Positions 52,126-60,387 of a stretch of 64,000 bases of DNA are shown piece by piece. How positions within the stretch are numbered: position 1 is the first letter of the stretch; every line of letters begins with the position of its first letter. Made by a program: the position numbers and the translations under genes. Under the pieces are notes generated by a model. It worked only from the letters and a program-made list of their open reading frames with translations. It was not told where the DNA came from and ran no database searches. The DNA comes from CAWJNF01 sp963844235 (GTDB lineage Bacteria > Actinomycetota > Thermoleophilia > Gaiellales > Gaiellaceae): NCBI GenBank assembly GCA_963844235.1, contig CAWJNF010000005.1, positions 124,001-188,000 of the forward strand. Reading direction: 5' to 3'.

Positions 52126-52604
52126 GCGCGGGTGCCGGAACCCGTGTTGCCCGGAGTCGACGCGACTCCCTTCCCCTTGAGCAGCCTGCTGACGACCATG
52201 TACAGCGTCGTCGGGCGCTTGATCCTGAACGCCGTGGCGGCACGCCGCACGATCACGGACGCGAGCACGTACGTGCCGACGGCGAGGACGGCGTGGAACG
52301 CGCCGAGACCGCGCTGCCAGTTGAGCTCCTGAGGCGTCTCCTCGCCGATGACACCGGTCAGCAGCATGAGGCCGTTCATGAGCAGAAGCTGGAAGGTCAT
52401 GCGGGCCAGGTTCCCCGGGAATCTCCACACCAGCGTGAGCAGGAACATGACGGCGGATCCGCCGAGCAGGACGAAGCCGAGAGTGTTGTGTAGCCCGTAG
52501 GTGTCAGTCGCGAGGAATGCGCCGAGCCCCGCGAAGTAGAAGACGAGGAAGATTCCCCAGACGTACACGCGGCAGTACTGGATGAACACGTGGTGCCGGA
52601 GCAC
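52122..52604 (-). CDS. DUF6220-like four-helix membrane protein, first gene of the BMC operon
   Basis: GTG 52604 lies 6 nt after TAGACT (52611-52616), so the operon mRNA is probably leaderless. 160 residues with four hydrophobic helices: VYVWGIFLVFYFAGLGAFLA, LGFVLLGGSAVMFLLTLVW, MTFQLLLMNGLMLLTGVIG and AFHAVLAVGTYVLASVIV. The basic C-terminus follows the last helix. The family has no known role; here it might move substrate or product. Coupled by overlap to the next gene. Confidence 0.75.
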   Translation of the reverse strand: MLRHHVFIQYCRVYVWGIFLVFYFAGLGAFLATDTYGLHNTLGFVLLGGSAVMFLLTLVWRFPGNLARMTFQLLLMNGLMLLTGVIGEETPQELNWQRGLGAFHAVLAVGTYVLASVIVRRAATAFRIKRPTTLYMVVSRLLKGKGVASTPGNTGSGTRA

Positions 52605-52682
52605 GACGGCAGTCTACGCCGCCTCTCGTTCTTCCTCCACGCTACGCTCTCGCGCACCGCGCGCACAGGAGGGAGGCCCGAC

Positions 52683-54005
52683 ATGGCGCAGACGACGGTC
52701 GAGATCCTCGAGGGCTGGCAGGCAGACGGCATCCGCTGGGTGCGCTTCGAGTGCCCCGACATGCACGGGACGAGCCGCTCGAAGATGGTCCCGATCGAGC
52801 ATGCCGCGGATTTCGCCGTGGACGGCCTGAACATGTACGGCGGCGCTGGAGTTCTCGACACCGCCTCGCACGTCGTGGGCGGCACGCTCTACGCGGAGGA
52901 GACGGGCTACGCGGACATGCGGATCGTTCCCGACCCTGCCACCCGGGCGATCGTTCCGTGGGCGGAGGTACCGACCGGCCGCTTCATCTGCGACGCGTTC
53001 CGCGACGGCGAGCCGCTCGAGGCGATGCCACGCCGCGTCTATGCCCGGGCGCTCGAGCGCTGCCGCGCAGCGGGCTATGAGCCGCTCTTCGGCTTCGAGC
53101 CGGAGTTCTACCTCCTGGACGGGCAGACGAAGGGACGCCTCTTCGAGGGCGTGCACATCTTCAACACCGTACGGAACACGTACGTGCCGTTCCTCCAGAC
53201 GCTGCTCGACGAGCTGCGAGCCATCGGGATCGACGTGATCACGCACAACTCCGAGTACTCGGGCTCGCAGTACGAGATCCCGTTCTCCCCCGGCAAGGGC
53301 ATGGACGGGCCGGACGCCTGCTTCACGTTCAAGAACTCGGTCAAGGAGCTCGCGCACCTGCACGGCTACTGCGCGACGTTCATGGGCAAGCCGTTCAGCG
53401 GTCTCGCCGGCTCGGGCAGCCACACGCACGTCAGCCTGCTCGACGCGGAAGGACGTAGCGTCTTCGGCGACGACGCCGCCGAGCACGGGATCTCGGACGT
53501 ATGTCGGGCGTTCATCGCGGGCCAGCTCGCGTACGCGCGCGCGATCTACACGCTGCTCGTGCCGACCGTGAACTGCCTCAAGCGCCGGCGCGTGCACACG
53601 TTCAGCCCCACGACGGTCTCCTGGGGCCCGGAGGATCGCTCGGCGCTCGTGCGCATCAAGGGCGGCTCGGAGGCATCGCGCCATGTCGAGCAGCGCGCGC
53701 CCACGTCGCTTGCCAACCCGTACCTCGTCGCCGCCGGAATCCTGGCGGCAGGCGTGCTCGGCATGGAGCAGCAGCTCGAGCTCGAGCCCCCGGCAGTGCC
53801 GCCCGCCGAGGAGCAGACCGGCCACGAGCCGCTGCCGGTCGACATGCGCGAGGCGCTCGGTGAGCTCGAGGCGAGCGAGCCGATCCGCGAGGTTCTCGGC
53901 GAGGACTTCGTCACCGCCTACACCACCCTGCGCCGCTACGAGCTGCAGCGCTTCGAGGACCACGTCACCGACTGGGAATTCGCCGAATACGTGGAACTGT
54001 TCTGA
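52683..54005 (+). CDS. Glutamine-synthetase-like gamma-glutamyl-amine ligase 3 (GlnT/GmaS-like)
   Basis: ATG 52683 after AGGAGGGAGG. 440 residues (MAQTTVEILEGWQADGIRWVRFECPDMHGTSRSK). GS motifs: GFEPEFYLLD, NSEYSGSQYEIPF, GSGSHTHVSL, NCLKRRRVHTFSP and an adenylate-binding Arg region. It is less like the ligase 1/2 pair and closer to GlnT/gamma-glutamylmethylamide synthetases by architecture. It is divergent from the BMC operon with 78 bp between starts, so both are probably expressed together. Two palindromic repeats follow. Confidence 0.87.
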   Translation: MAQTTVEILEGWQADGIRWVRFECPDMHGTSRSKMVPIEHAADFAVDGLNMYGGAGVLDTASHVVGGTLYAEETGYADMRIVPDPATRAIVPWAEVPTGRFICDAFRDGEPLEAMPRRVYARALERCRAAGYEPLFGFEPEFYLLDGQTKGRLFEGVHIFNTVRNTYVPFLQTLLDELRAIGIDVITHNSEYSGSQYEIPFSPGKGMDGPDACFTFKNSVKELAHLHGYCATFMGKPFSGLAGSGSHTHVSLLDAEGRSVFGDDAAEHGISDVCRAFIAGQLAYARAIYTLLVPTVNCLKRRRVHTFSPTTVSWGPEDRSALVRIKGGSEASRHVEQRAPTSLANPYLVAAGILAAGVLGMEQQLELEPPAVPPAEEQTGHEPLPVDMREALGELEASEPIREVLGEDFVTAYTTLRRYELQRFEDHVTDWEFAEYVELF

Positions 54006-54012
54006 CGGGTAC

Positions 54013-54036
54013 GTAGGGGCCGGATATATCCGGCCC
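54013..54036. repeat. Palindromic repeat (REP-like), TATA-centre copy
   Basis: GTAGGGGCCGGATATATCCGGCCC, 7 bp after the ligase 3 stop codon; first of a tandem pair. Confidence 0.87.
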
Positions 54037-54053
54037 GAACCGCCCTGGATCAT

Positions 54054-54078
54054 GTAGGGGCCGGATCTCATCCGGCCC
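54054..54078. repeat. Palindromic repeat (REP-like), CTC-centre copy
   Basis: GTAGGGGCCGGAT-CTC-ATCCGGCCC, second of the pair, same orientation as 54013. Confidence 0.87.
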
Positions 54079-54157
54079 GAGCGGGCGCCGGGGGCCGCAA
54101 CGACCCTCGACATGCCTGTGTGCCCCACCCGCCAGCTGCCGGATACGATCGCGTCCC

Positions 54158-55333
54158 ATGCGCGTCGCTGTCATCGGCGGGGCCGGCGGGATGGGGCGGG
54201 TGACCGTCACCGATCTGGCACGCAGCCAGGGCGTGGAGGAAGCTCGGGTCGTCGACCTCGACCAGGAGCGCGCGCGGGAGCTCGCCGAGACGCTTGGAGA
54301 TCCCGTCACCGTCGCGGTCGCGGACGACCTGCGGGCGGCGATCGAAGGCGTCGACGCCGTCGTCAACGCCGCCAGCCACCGGCTCAACGTCTCCGTCATG
54401 GAGGCGTGCCTCGAGGCCTGCGCGCACTACACGGACCTCGGCGGCCTCTTCCACTTCGCGCTCGCCCAGTACGAGCTCGACGCGGCGTTCGGCGAGCGGG
54501 GCCTGGCGGCGGCCATCTCGATGGGCTCGGCGCCGGGCCTCACGAACATGCTGGCGGCGGCCTGCTGCGAGCGGCTCGACACGGTTGACTCGATCGAGAT
54601 CGCGGATGCGTTCCTACCCGGCCGCGAGCCGTCCCCGACCGACCCATACGTGCCGCCCTACGCCGCCGGCACCCTGATCGACGAGTTCACCGAGCCGGCC
54701 GCCGTCTTCCTCGACGGCGAGCTGCGCATGGTGCCGGCCGACTCCGGCGCCAGGGTCTACGAGTTCCCCGAGGGCTCCGTGGAGTGCGTCTACACGATCC
54801 ACTCGGAGCCTGCGACGCTGCCCCGCTCCTATGCGGCGAAGGGGATCCGCAACGTCGAGTGGCGGCTCGGCCTGCCGGCGCTCGACGTTCAGCGCTTGCG
54901 CTCGTTCATCGCGGCGGGCCTGACCTCGCCGGAGCCGATCGACGTCGCGGGTGATGAGGTCGTCCCGCGCGACGTCCTCGCGTCGGTGCTCATGCGGCAG
55001 GCGCGAACGGTGGGCCCGCCGGACGACCCGGAGGGTGTCGAGTGGTTCCGGGTGATCGTTGCCGGTGCTCGTGGCGGCCGTCCGGCGAGCCTTGTCGCCG
55101 AGATGAGGGTGGGCGAGCGACCGGACTGGGAGGCGGGCGCCGGGGCAACAGCGACGGGCACGCCGCCCTCTGTCGCGGCGCAGCTGCTCTGCCGCGGCGA
55201 GCGCCTGCGCGACGGCGTCGGCGGCCCCGAGGCGATGCTGCCGGTCGGTGCCTTCTTCACCGCGCTCGCCTCCCGCGGCCTCACCGGCGTCCTGCACGAT
55301 GGAGGCTCGGAGATCGACCTCCACAACTTGTAG
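54158..55333 (+). CDS. Saccharopine-dehydrogenase-like NAD(P)-binding protein
   Basis: ATG 54158, 8 nt after TACGAT (leaderless). 391 residues. Rossmann loop VAVIGGAGGMGRV, then VDAVVNAASHRLNVSVMEACLEACAHYTDLGG and GSAPGLTNMLAAACCERL, which are standard for the saccharopine dehydrogenase/carboxynorspermidine-dehydrogenase group. These enzymes act on N-substituted amino acids, so a link to the neighbouring amine pathway is possible (imine or secondary amine oxidoreduction). The C-terminal domain LDVQRLRSFIAAGL is as usual. Confidence 0.85.
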   Translation: MRVAVIGGAGGMGRVTVTDLARSQGVEEARVVDLDQERARELAETLGDPVTVAVADDLRAAIEGVDAVVNAASHRLNVSVMEACLEACAHYTDLGGLFHFALAQYELDAAFGERGLAAAISMGSAPGLTNMLAAACCERLDTVDSIEIADAFLPGREPSPTDPYVPPYAAGTLIDEFTEPAAVFLDGELRMVPADSGARVYEFPEGSVECVYTIHSEPATLPRSYAAKGIRNVEWRLGLPALDVQRLRSFIAAGLTSPEPIDVAGDEVVPRDVLASVLMRQARTVGPPDDPEGVEWFRVIVAGARGGRPASLVAEMRVGERPDWEAGAGATATGTPPSVAAQLLCRGERLRDGVGGPEAMLPVGAFFTALASRGLTGVLHDGGSEIDLHNL

Positions 55334-55358
55334 GGGCGGATCTCATCTTCCCCGGCCC
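55330..55358. repeat. Degenerate palindromic repeat (REP-like)
   Basis: GTAGGGGCGGATCTCATC followed by TTCCCCGGCCC: one arm lost a C and the other carries an insertion, so the stem is broken. It overlaps the preceding stop codon. Confidence 0.6.
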
Positions 55359-55378
55359 GCGACCGAGGGGAGACGAGC

Positions 55379-55751
55379 ATGGGTCGGCTGGACGGAAAGG
55401 TCGCGGTCATCACGGGCGCCGGCAGCGGCATCGGCAGAGGTGTCGCGACGAAGTTCCTGCACGAGGGCGCGCGCGTCGTGTTCGGCGACCTCCGCGGCGA
55501 TCGCGTCGGTGAGACGGTCGACGAGCTCGCGCAGCTGGGCGAGATCCACGGTCTCGCCGGCGACGTGACGGACGACGGCTTCTGCCAGGCGCTAGTACTT
55601 CGACGACATGCGCGCACACGTTCCGCTCGGCCGCATCGCGAGCACCGCCGAGATCGCGAACCTGTTCTGCTTCCTTGCCTCCGACGAGGCGTCCTTCATC
55701 TCGGGCGAGTCCGTGATCATCGACGGCGCCCAGCTCGCTGAACAGCGCTGA
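55379..55751 (+). pseudogene. Short-chain dehydrogenase gene with internal deletion
   Basis: ATG 55379 after GGGGAGACGAG. The first 70 codons are a normal SDR (MGRLDGKVAVITGAGSGIGRG, DVTDDGFCQ). At about 55588 the sequence jumps, out of frame, to a normal SDR C-terminus (HVPLGRIASTAEIANLFCFLASDE, SGESVIIDGAQLAEQR) ending at 55749-55751. About 120 residues including the catalytic Ser and YxxxK are missing. The product cannot be an active SDR. It is either a true deletion or an assembly collapse. Confidence 0.8.
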
Positions 55752-55801
55752 CCGCCCGAGACCGTAGGGACAGCCGCGGCATCGGGGCGTAGGATGCGCA
55801 C

Positions 55802-56035
55802 ATGGGCGACAACGTCTTCATCGCCATCGATCCGGACGTGTGCGTGGGAGTGGGGAAGTGCGAGGAGCTCGAGCCGAACGCGGTCGAGCTCGGCGACAGC
55901 GCCGTCTCGCAGCCGCTGCCGGGGATCGCGCTGACGCGGGAGCGCGCCGAGACGCTCGTCAAGAACTGCCCGAGCGGCGCCATCTCGATCGCCGGCCCCG
56001 CCCCGGACGACGCGCAGCTCGCCGAGCCTGGCTAG
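55802..56035 (+). CDS. Three-cysteine ferredoxin, probable P450 partner
   Basis: ATG 55802 is 6 nt after TAGGAT (leaderless). 77 residues. IDPDVCVGVGKCEELEP gives C-x5-C and VKNCPSGAISI the third cysteine, the pattern of 3Fe-4S ferredoxins that feed electrons to actinobacterial P450s. Two P450 genes lie 1.8-4.6 kb to the right. Overlaps the convergent MarR end by 4 bp. Confidence 0.88.
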   Translation: MGDNVFIAIDPDVCVGVGKCEELEPNAVELGDSAVSQPLPGIALTRERAETLVKNCPSGAISIAGPAPDDAQLAEPG

Positions 56036-56547
56036 GCGTCCGGCCCCGACCCGGAGCCGCGTGGGCGGCGGCCTGCGCCTTTTCCGAAGAACGGCGGGAT
56101 CGAGTCCCGGTCGATATCGGCGGTCATCTTGCGCGTGATGCGCCTGAGCTCGGCGAGATCCCGCGTGCCTAGCGCCTGTACAGCCTCCGGAGCATCGATC
56201 CATGCCTGTCGAAGCCGGCGTTGGGCGTCATGTCCGGCGGCGGTGAGTACGAGCTCCTTGACCCGGCGGTCGCGGGGTGAGACCCGTCGCTCGGCCAGGC
56301 CGAGCTCCTCGAAGCGGTCGACGATCGCGGTCACGAACGAGGCGTCGCACTGCATGTTCTCGGCGAGCTCGCGCATCGCGCGCGGCGACTCCGCCTGGAG
56401 CTGCATCAGCGCCCATCCCTGAGGCATCGTCAGGCCTTCGGCGACGGCGGCGCCCATGACCCGCTGGCGCTGTAGCGCCATCAGCATCATGAGATCGCCC
56501 CAGGCTTCGTCAGCCGGGGACGCTCCGACGTCGCCGGTCATCGCCAC
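56032..56547 (-). CDS. MarR-family transcriptional regulator
   Basis: 171 residues; GTG 56547 or ATG 56541 start. Winged helix: GLTMPQGWALMQLQAESP, MRELAENMQCDASFVTAIVDRFEELGLAERRVSPRDRRVKELVLT is the HTH and wing. C-terminal dimerisation helices follow. It is divergent from the ABC exporter remnant, the usual MarR-DrrAB layout, and likely repressed it through the AT-rich palindrome in the shared promoter. Confidence 0.87.
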   Translation of the reverse strand: MAMTGDVGASPADEAWGDLMMLMALQRQRVMGAAVAEGLTMPQGWALMQLQAESPRAMRELAENMQCDASFVTAIVDRFEELGLAERRVSPRDRRVKELVLTAAGHDAQRRLRQAWIDAPEAVQALGTRDLAELRRITRKMTADIDRDSIPPFFGKGAGRRPRGSGSGPDA

Positions 56548-56578
56548 GCCGGGGATCGTATCGTGGCCATCTGATCGC

Positions 56579-56626
56579 TTGACTTCTTCTTAAGGTACTG
56601 TACTATCAACATTTGATTTTAATCAA
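56579..56626 (+). promoter_or_regulatory. AT-rich promoter with palindromic operator before the ABC gene
   Basis: TTGACT (56579-56584), 16 bp, TACTAT (56601-56606). TTGATT and AATCAA (56613-56626) around TT form an operator-sized palindrome just downstream. The block is strikingly AT-rich against its surroundings. Confidence 0.65.
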
Positions 56627-56656
56627 CTATATAGCAAAATGAAGGGAACCCCTCTC

Positions 56657-57806
56657 ATGAACGAGACAGCGATCAGCGTAAGCGGTCTCGAGAAGCGCTT
56701 CGGCGACGTTCTCGCGCTGGCCGGCATCGACCTGGCGGTTGACGAGGGGACGGTCTTCGGCCTGCTCGGCCCCAACGGCGCCGGGAAGACGACCGCCGTG
56801 CGGATCCTGAGCACCATCCTCGAGCCCGATGCAGGCGAGGCGCGGGTGCTCGGCTTCGACGTGGCTCGGCAGCCAGACGAGGTGCGTCGCCGGATCGGCC
56901 TTGCCGGGCAGTACGCGGCGGTCGACGGCAACTTGACCGGCCGCGAGAACCTGATGTTGATCGGGCGCCTGGCCCACCTTCCGCGTTCCGGGATCGCAGC
57001 CCGTGCCGATGAGCTGCTCGACCGCTTCGGCCTGTCCGATGCCGCCGGCCGGCTCGTGCGCACCTACTCGGGCGGGATGCGCCGGCGGCTCGATCTGGCC
57101 GCCGCGCTCGTCCACCGGCCGCCGGTCCTTTCCTGGACCCCCGCCGCTTCTGTTCGTCCTCATGTTCCGCTACGTGTTCGGCGGATCGATCCAGGTTCCC
57201 GGAGTCGACTACGTCAACTACCTGATGCCCGGGATCTTCGCGCAGGTCGTCGCCTTCGGCGCGATCAGCACCGGCATCGGGCTGGCGGAGGATCGACGCA
57301 ACGGCTTGATCGAGCGGCTGCGCTCGCTGCCGATGGCCCGCTCAGCGGTGCTGGCCGGCCGGACGCTCGCCGACCTGGGACGCAACGTCTTCGTCGTGAT
57401 GCTCATGCTGGGCGTGGGCTTCGCCGTGGGCTTCCGGGTCGAGACCAGCCCGGCCCACTTGATTCTCGGCCTGCTGTTGCTGCTGGCGTTCGGGTACGCG
57501 CTGTCCTGGGTGTTCGCCTTCATCGGGCTCTCGGTCGCAAACGCCGAGAGCGCCCAGGCGGCCTCGTTCCCGCTGCTCTTGCCGCTCGTCTTCGCCTCGA
57601 GCGCCTTCGTCAGCACGGAAACCATGCCCGCGGGGTTGCAGGCGTTCGCCGAGCACCAGCCGGTGACTGCAGCAGTCGACGCGATGCGAGCACTCGTGCT
57701 CGGCGGCCCGTGGGGCGCCAAGGCGCTCGAGACGCTCGCATGGAGCGCGGGGATCGTGATCGTGTTCGGCTACCTCGCCGTCAGGAGATACCGCCGAGCG
57801 GTCTGA
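56657..57806 (+). pseudogene. DrrA-type ABC ATPase and DrrB-type permease joined by deletion
   Basis: ATG 56657 (MNETAISVSGLEKRFGDVLALAG). The first about 160 codons are a normal ATPase: Walker A GPNGAGKTT, Q-loop, signature YSGGMRRRLDLAAALVH. At about 57130, right where Walker B should begin, the sequence passes in another frame into a DrrB-like permease (FVLMFRYVFGG, YVNYLMPGIFAQVVAFG, five helices, end YLAVRRYRRAV). Walker B, the ATPase C-terminus and the permease N-terminus are gone (about 0.6 kb). No functional exporter can be made. Misassembly must be excluded. Confidence 0.8.
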
Positions 57807-57864
57807 GCCGAGCACAGCACCGGCACGGGGTGGAGGGGCCGCAGCTCGTGCGCGGCCCCACCCG

Positions 57865-59121
57865 TCAGCCGGTCGTGATCCGGGCGGGCAGGCGGTAGAA
57901 GCCGTTGACGAAGTTCGTCCGCATGCGGACGGGCTCGCCGGCGAGCTCGAACCGCAGGCCTCGTGCGAGGATCTCCTCGAGCAGGATCCGGATCTCGAGC
58001 CGGGCGAGCCAGGCGCCGAGGCAGTAGTGGGGCCCGCCGATCCCGAACGAGGTCGACTCGGGCGCTTCGCGGCCGACGTCGAAGCGATACGGATCCGGGA
58101 AGGTCTCCTCGTCGTAGTTCGCCGAGACGTACCACATGACGACCTTGTCGCCCTTGGCGACAGGCACCCCGCGGATCTCGGTGTCGCGGGTGGCTGTGCG
58201 GCGGAAGTACATGACGGGGCTCCCGTAGCGGAGCACCTCCTCGACCGCGCGCGGGACCAGGCCGGGGTCGGCGGCGAGGCGGTCGTGCTGGTCGGGGTTC
58301 TGAATGAGCGCGAGCAGGCCTTGGGACATCGCCGTGCGCGTCGTCTCGTTGCCGGCGAACGTCAGGAGCTGGAAGAAGTTGCAGTACTCGGAGTCGGTCA
58401 GGCGATCGCCGTTCCATTCCGCCTGCACCAGTCGCGACACGAGGTCGTCGCCGGGCGCCTGCCGTCGCTCCTCGCCCAGCTTGCGCCCGTACTCGAAGAG
58501 GGCCCACGAAGCCGGGCTGTTGAACGGCAGGAGGTGCAACGGCGTCGTGTTGCCGTAGGCATGCGGATCGAGCGGCCGGTCGGAGGTGCCCTCGAGCAGA
58601 TGGTCGGTGAGCTCGATCATGTACGGCGCGTCCTCGTCCGGCACGCCGAGGATCGAGACGAGCACGTTGATGGGGAGCGGCGCGCTCACCGTCTCGACGA
58701 GGTCGACCTCACCCTGAGCGGCAGCGGCGTCGAGGAGTTCGCCGGCGATCTTGCGGGTGAAGTCCTCGTAGTCCTTCACCTTGCGCGGGGTGAACGCGGA
58801 GGAGACGATCCGGCGCAGCCGCGTATGGTCCGGCGGATCGGTCTCGATCAGCGACCGCCGGGCCTCCAACGCCTCCGCGTCCGGCAGCTCCCACAGGTAG
58901 ATGTGGCCGAGCGCCGAGGAGTACGCCTCGTGGTCCTTCGCGACCGCGACGACGTCGTCGTACTTCGTGAGCGCCCAGAAGCCGCCCCCCGACCAGTGCC
59001 ACGGGTGCCAGTGGACGGGGTCGCGCTCGCGGAGCAGGCGGAATGCCTCGTGCGGCACGCCCTGCTCGTAGACCTCAGGGCTCGCGATATCGATGGAGGC
59101 GAGGTCGTCGACGACGGCCAT
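57865..59121 (-). CDS. Cytochrome P450 (copy A)
   Basis: 418 residues. I-helix LTFAGNETTRTAMSQ, ExxR in VEEVLRYGSP (Glu) with FRRTATRDTEIRG, and heme-binding FGIGGPHYCLGAWLAR with the Cys ligand. It belongs to the CYP125/CYP142/linalool-hydroxylase-like actinobacterial group by motif style. It is the downstream member of a tandem pair with copy B, 9 bp apart, so co-transcribed with the GntR gene. Electrons probably come from the ferredoxin at 55802. Substrate unknown, likely a terpene or sterol-like lipid. Confidence 0.9.
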   Translation of the reverse strand: MAVVDDLASIDIASPEVYEQGVPHEAFRLLRERDPVHWHPWHWSGGGFWALTKYDDVVAVAKDHEAYSSALGHIYLWELPDAEALEARRSLIETDPPDHTRLRRIVSSAFTPRKVKDYEDFTRKIAGELLDAAAAQGEVDLVETVSAPLPINVLVSILGVPDEDAPYMIELTDHLLEGTSDRPLDPHAYGNTTPLHLLPFNSPASWALFEYGRKLGEERRQAPGDDLVSRLVQAEWNGDRLTDSEYCNFFQLLTFAGNETTRTAMSQGLLALIQNPDQHDRLAADPGLVPRAVEEVLRYGSPVMYFRRTATRDTEIRGVPVAKGDKVVMWYVSANYDEETFPDPYRFDVGREAPESTSFGIGGPHYCLGAWLARLEIRILLEEILARGLRFELAGEPVRMRTNFVNGFYRLPARITTG

Positions 59122-59130
59122 GAGCCCAGA

Positions 59131-60387
59131 CTACCTCCGGGTCAGCCGGACCGGAAGCGCGTGGATCCCGGCCACGAAGTTCGAGGCGACCCGGTGTGGC
59201 GGGCCGGTGAGCTCGACACGGATGCCACGGGCGATCATCTCCTCGAGCAGCACGCGTAGCTCGAGCCGCGCCAGGAAGGCGCCGAGGCAGTAATGAGGCC
59301 CGCCGCCCCCGAACGCGACCCCTTCGCCGTTCTGGCGGCCGACGTCGAATCGCAGCGCATCCGGGAACACGTCCTCGTCGAAGTTCGCAGACGCGTACCA
59401 CATCACGACCCGCTCGCCGGCTTTGATCGGCACCTCGCGGAGCTCGGTGTCCCGGGTCGCGGTGCGCCGGAAGTGGATCACTGGGCTCGCGTAGCGGACA
59501 ATCTCCTCGATTGCGCTCGGGACGAGCGACGGATCGCCGTGCAGGCGCTCGAGCTCGTCCGGGTTCTGGCCCAGCTGGAGGATCGCGTGCGACATCGCGG
59601 TTCGCGTTGTCTCGTTCCCCGCGAAGACGAGCACCTGGAAGAAGTTGCAGTACTCCTGGTCGGTCAGGCGGTCACCGTCGACCTCGGCGTGCACGAGCCG
59701 GGACACGAGATCGTCCGTAGGGCTCCGCCGGCGCTCTTCGCCGATGCGGCGCCCGTACTCGAACATGGCGTGCGCCGCCGGGCTCTGGAAGGGGAGCAAA
59801 CGCAACGGCGTCGTGTTGCCATACGCATGCGGGTCGGGAGGCTCGGCCGACGTGCCGGCGACGAGCGCGTCCGACAGCTCGACCATGAACGCGGCGTCGT
59901 CGTCGGGGATGCCGAGGATCGACACGAACACGTTGATCGGGAGCGGCGCGGCGACGGCTGCGACCCAGTCGACCTCGCCCGATGCGAGCGCAGCATCGAG
60001 CAGCCGCGACGTGATCTCGCGCGTGGGGCGCTCGTACTCGCGCACCTGCCGCGGCGTGAACGCGGAGGAGACAATGCGCCGCAGGCGCGTGTGCTCGGGC
60101 GGGTCGGTCTCGAGCATCGACCGGCGCGCCTCCCGTGCGTCCTCTTCGAGGTCCCAGAGGTTGATGTGGCCCACGGCCGACGAGAACGTGCGCGAGTCCT
60201 TCGAGACCGTGACGACGTCGTCGTACTTCGTGATCGCCCAGAAGCCGCCGGTCTCCCACGCCCAGGGGTGCCAGTGAACGGGGTCGTGCTCGCGCAGCAG
60301 CGCGAAGCGCTCGTGCGGGATCCCGTCCGCGTAGGCCTCGTGGCTCGCGATGTCGATTCCCGCGAGCTCCGCGGCGGCCGCCTTCAT
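59131..60387 (-). CDS. Cytochrome P450 (copy B)
   Basis: 418 residues, the same length as copy A and similar throughout (DPVHWHPWAWETGGFWAITKYDDVV, FAGNETTRTAMSH, FGGGGPHYCLGAFLAR). It is a tandem duplicate. ATG 60387 overlaps the stop of the GntR regulator, so regulator and P450s form one operon. Both copies keep all catalytic motifs. Confidence 0.9.
   Translation of the reverse strand: MKAAAAELAGIDIASHEAYADGIPHERFALLREHDPVHWHPWAWETGGFWAITKYDDVVTVSKDSRTFSSAVGHINLWDLEEDAREARRSMLETDPPEHTRLRRIVSSAFTPRQVREYERPTREITSRLLDAALASGEVDWVAAVAAPLPINVFVSILGIPDDDAAFMVELSDALVAGTSAEPPDPHAYGNTTPLRLLPFQSPAAHAMFEYGRRIGEERRRSPTDDLVSRLVHAEVDGDRLTDQEYCNFFQVLVFAGNETTRTAMSHAILQLGQNPDELERLHGDPSLVPSAIEEIVRYASPVIHFRRTATRDTELREVPIKAGERVVMWYASANFDEDVFPDALRFDVGRQNGEGVAFGGGGPHYCLGAFLARLELRVLLEEMIARGIRVELTGPPHRVASNFVAGIHALPVRLTRR

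Noticed and set aside
43335..52604. Classification as a standard Eut or Pdu microcompartment
   Set aside because: No ethanolamine ammonia-lyase, diol dehydratase, reactivase, acylating aldehyde dehydrogenase or phosphotransacylase is present.
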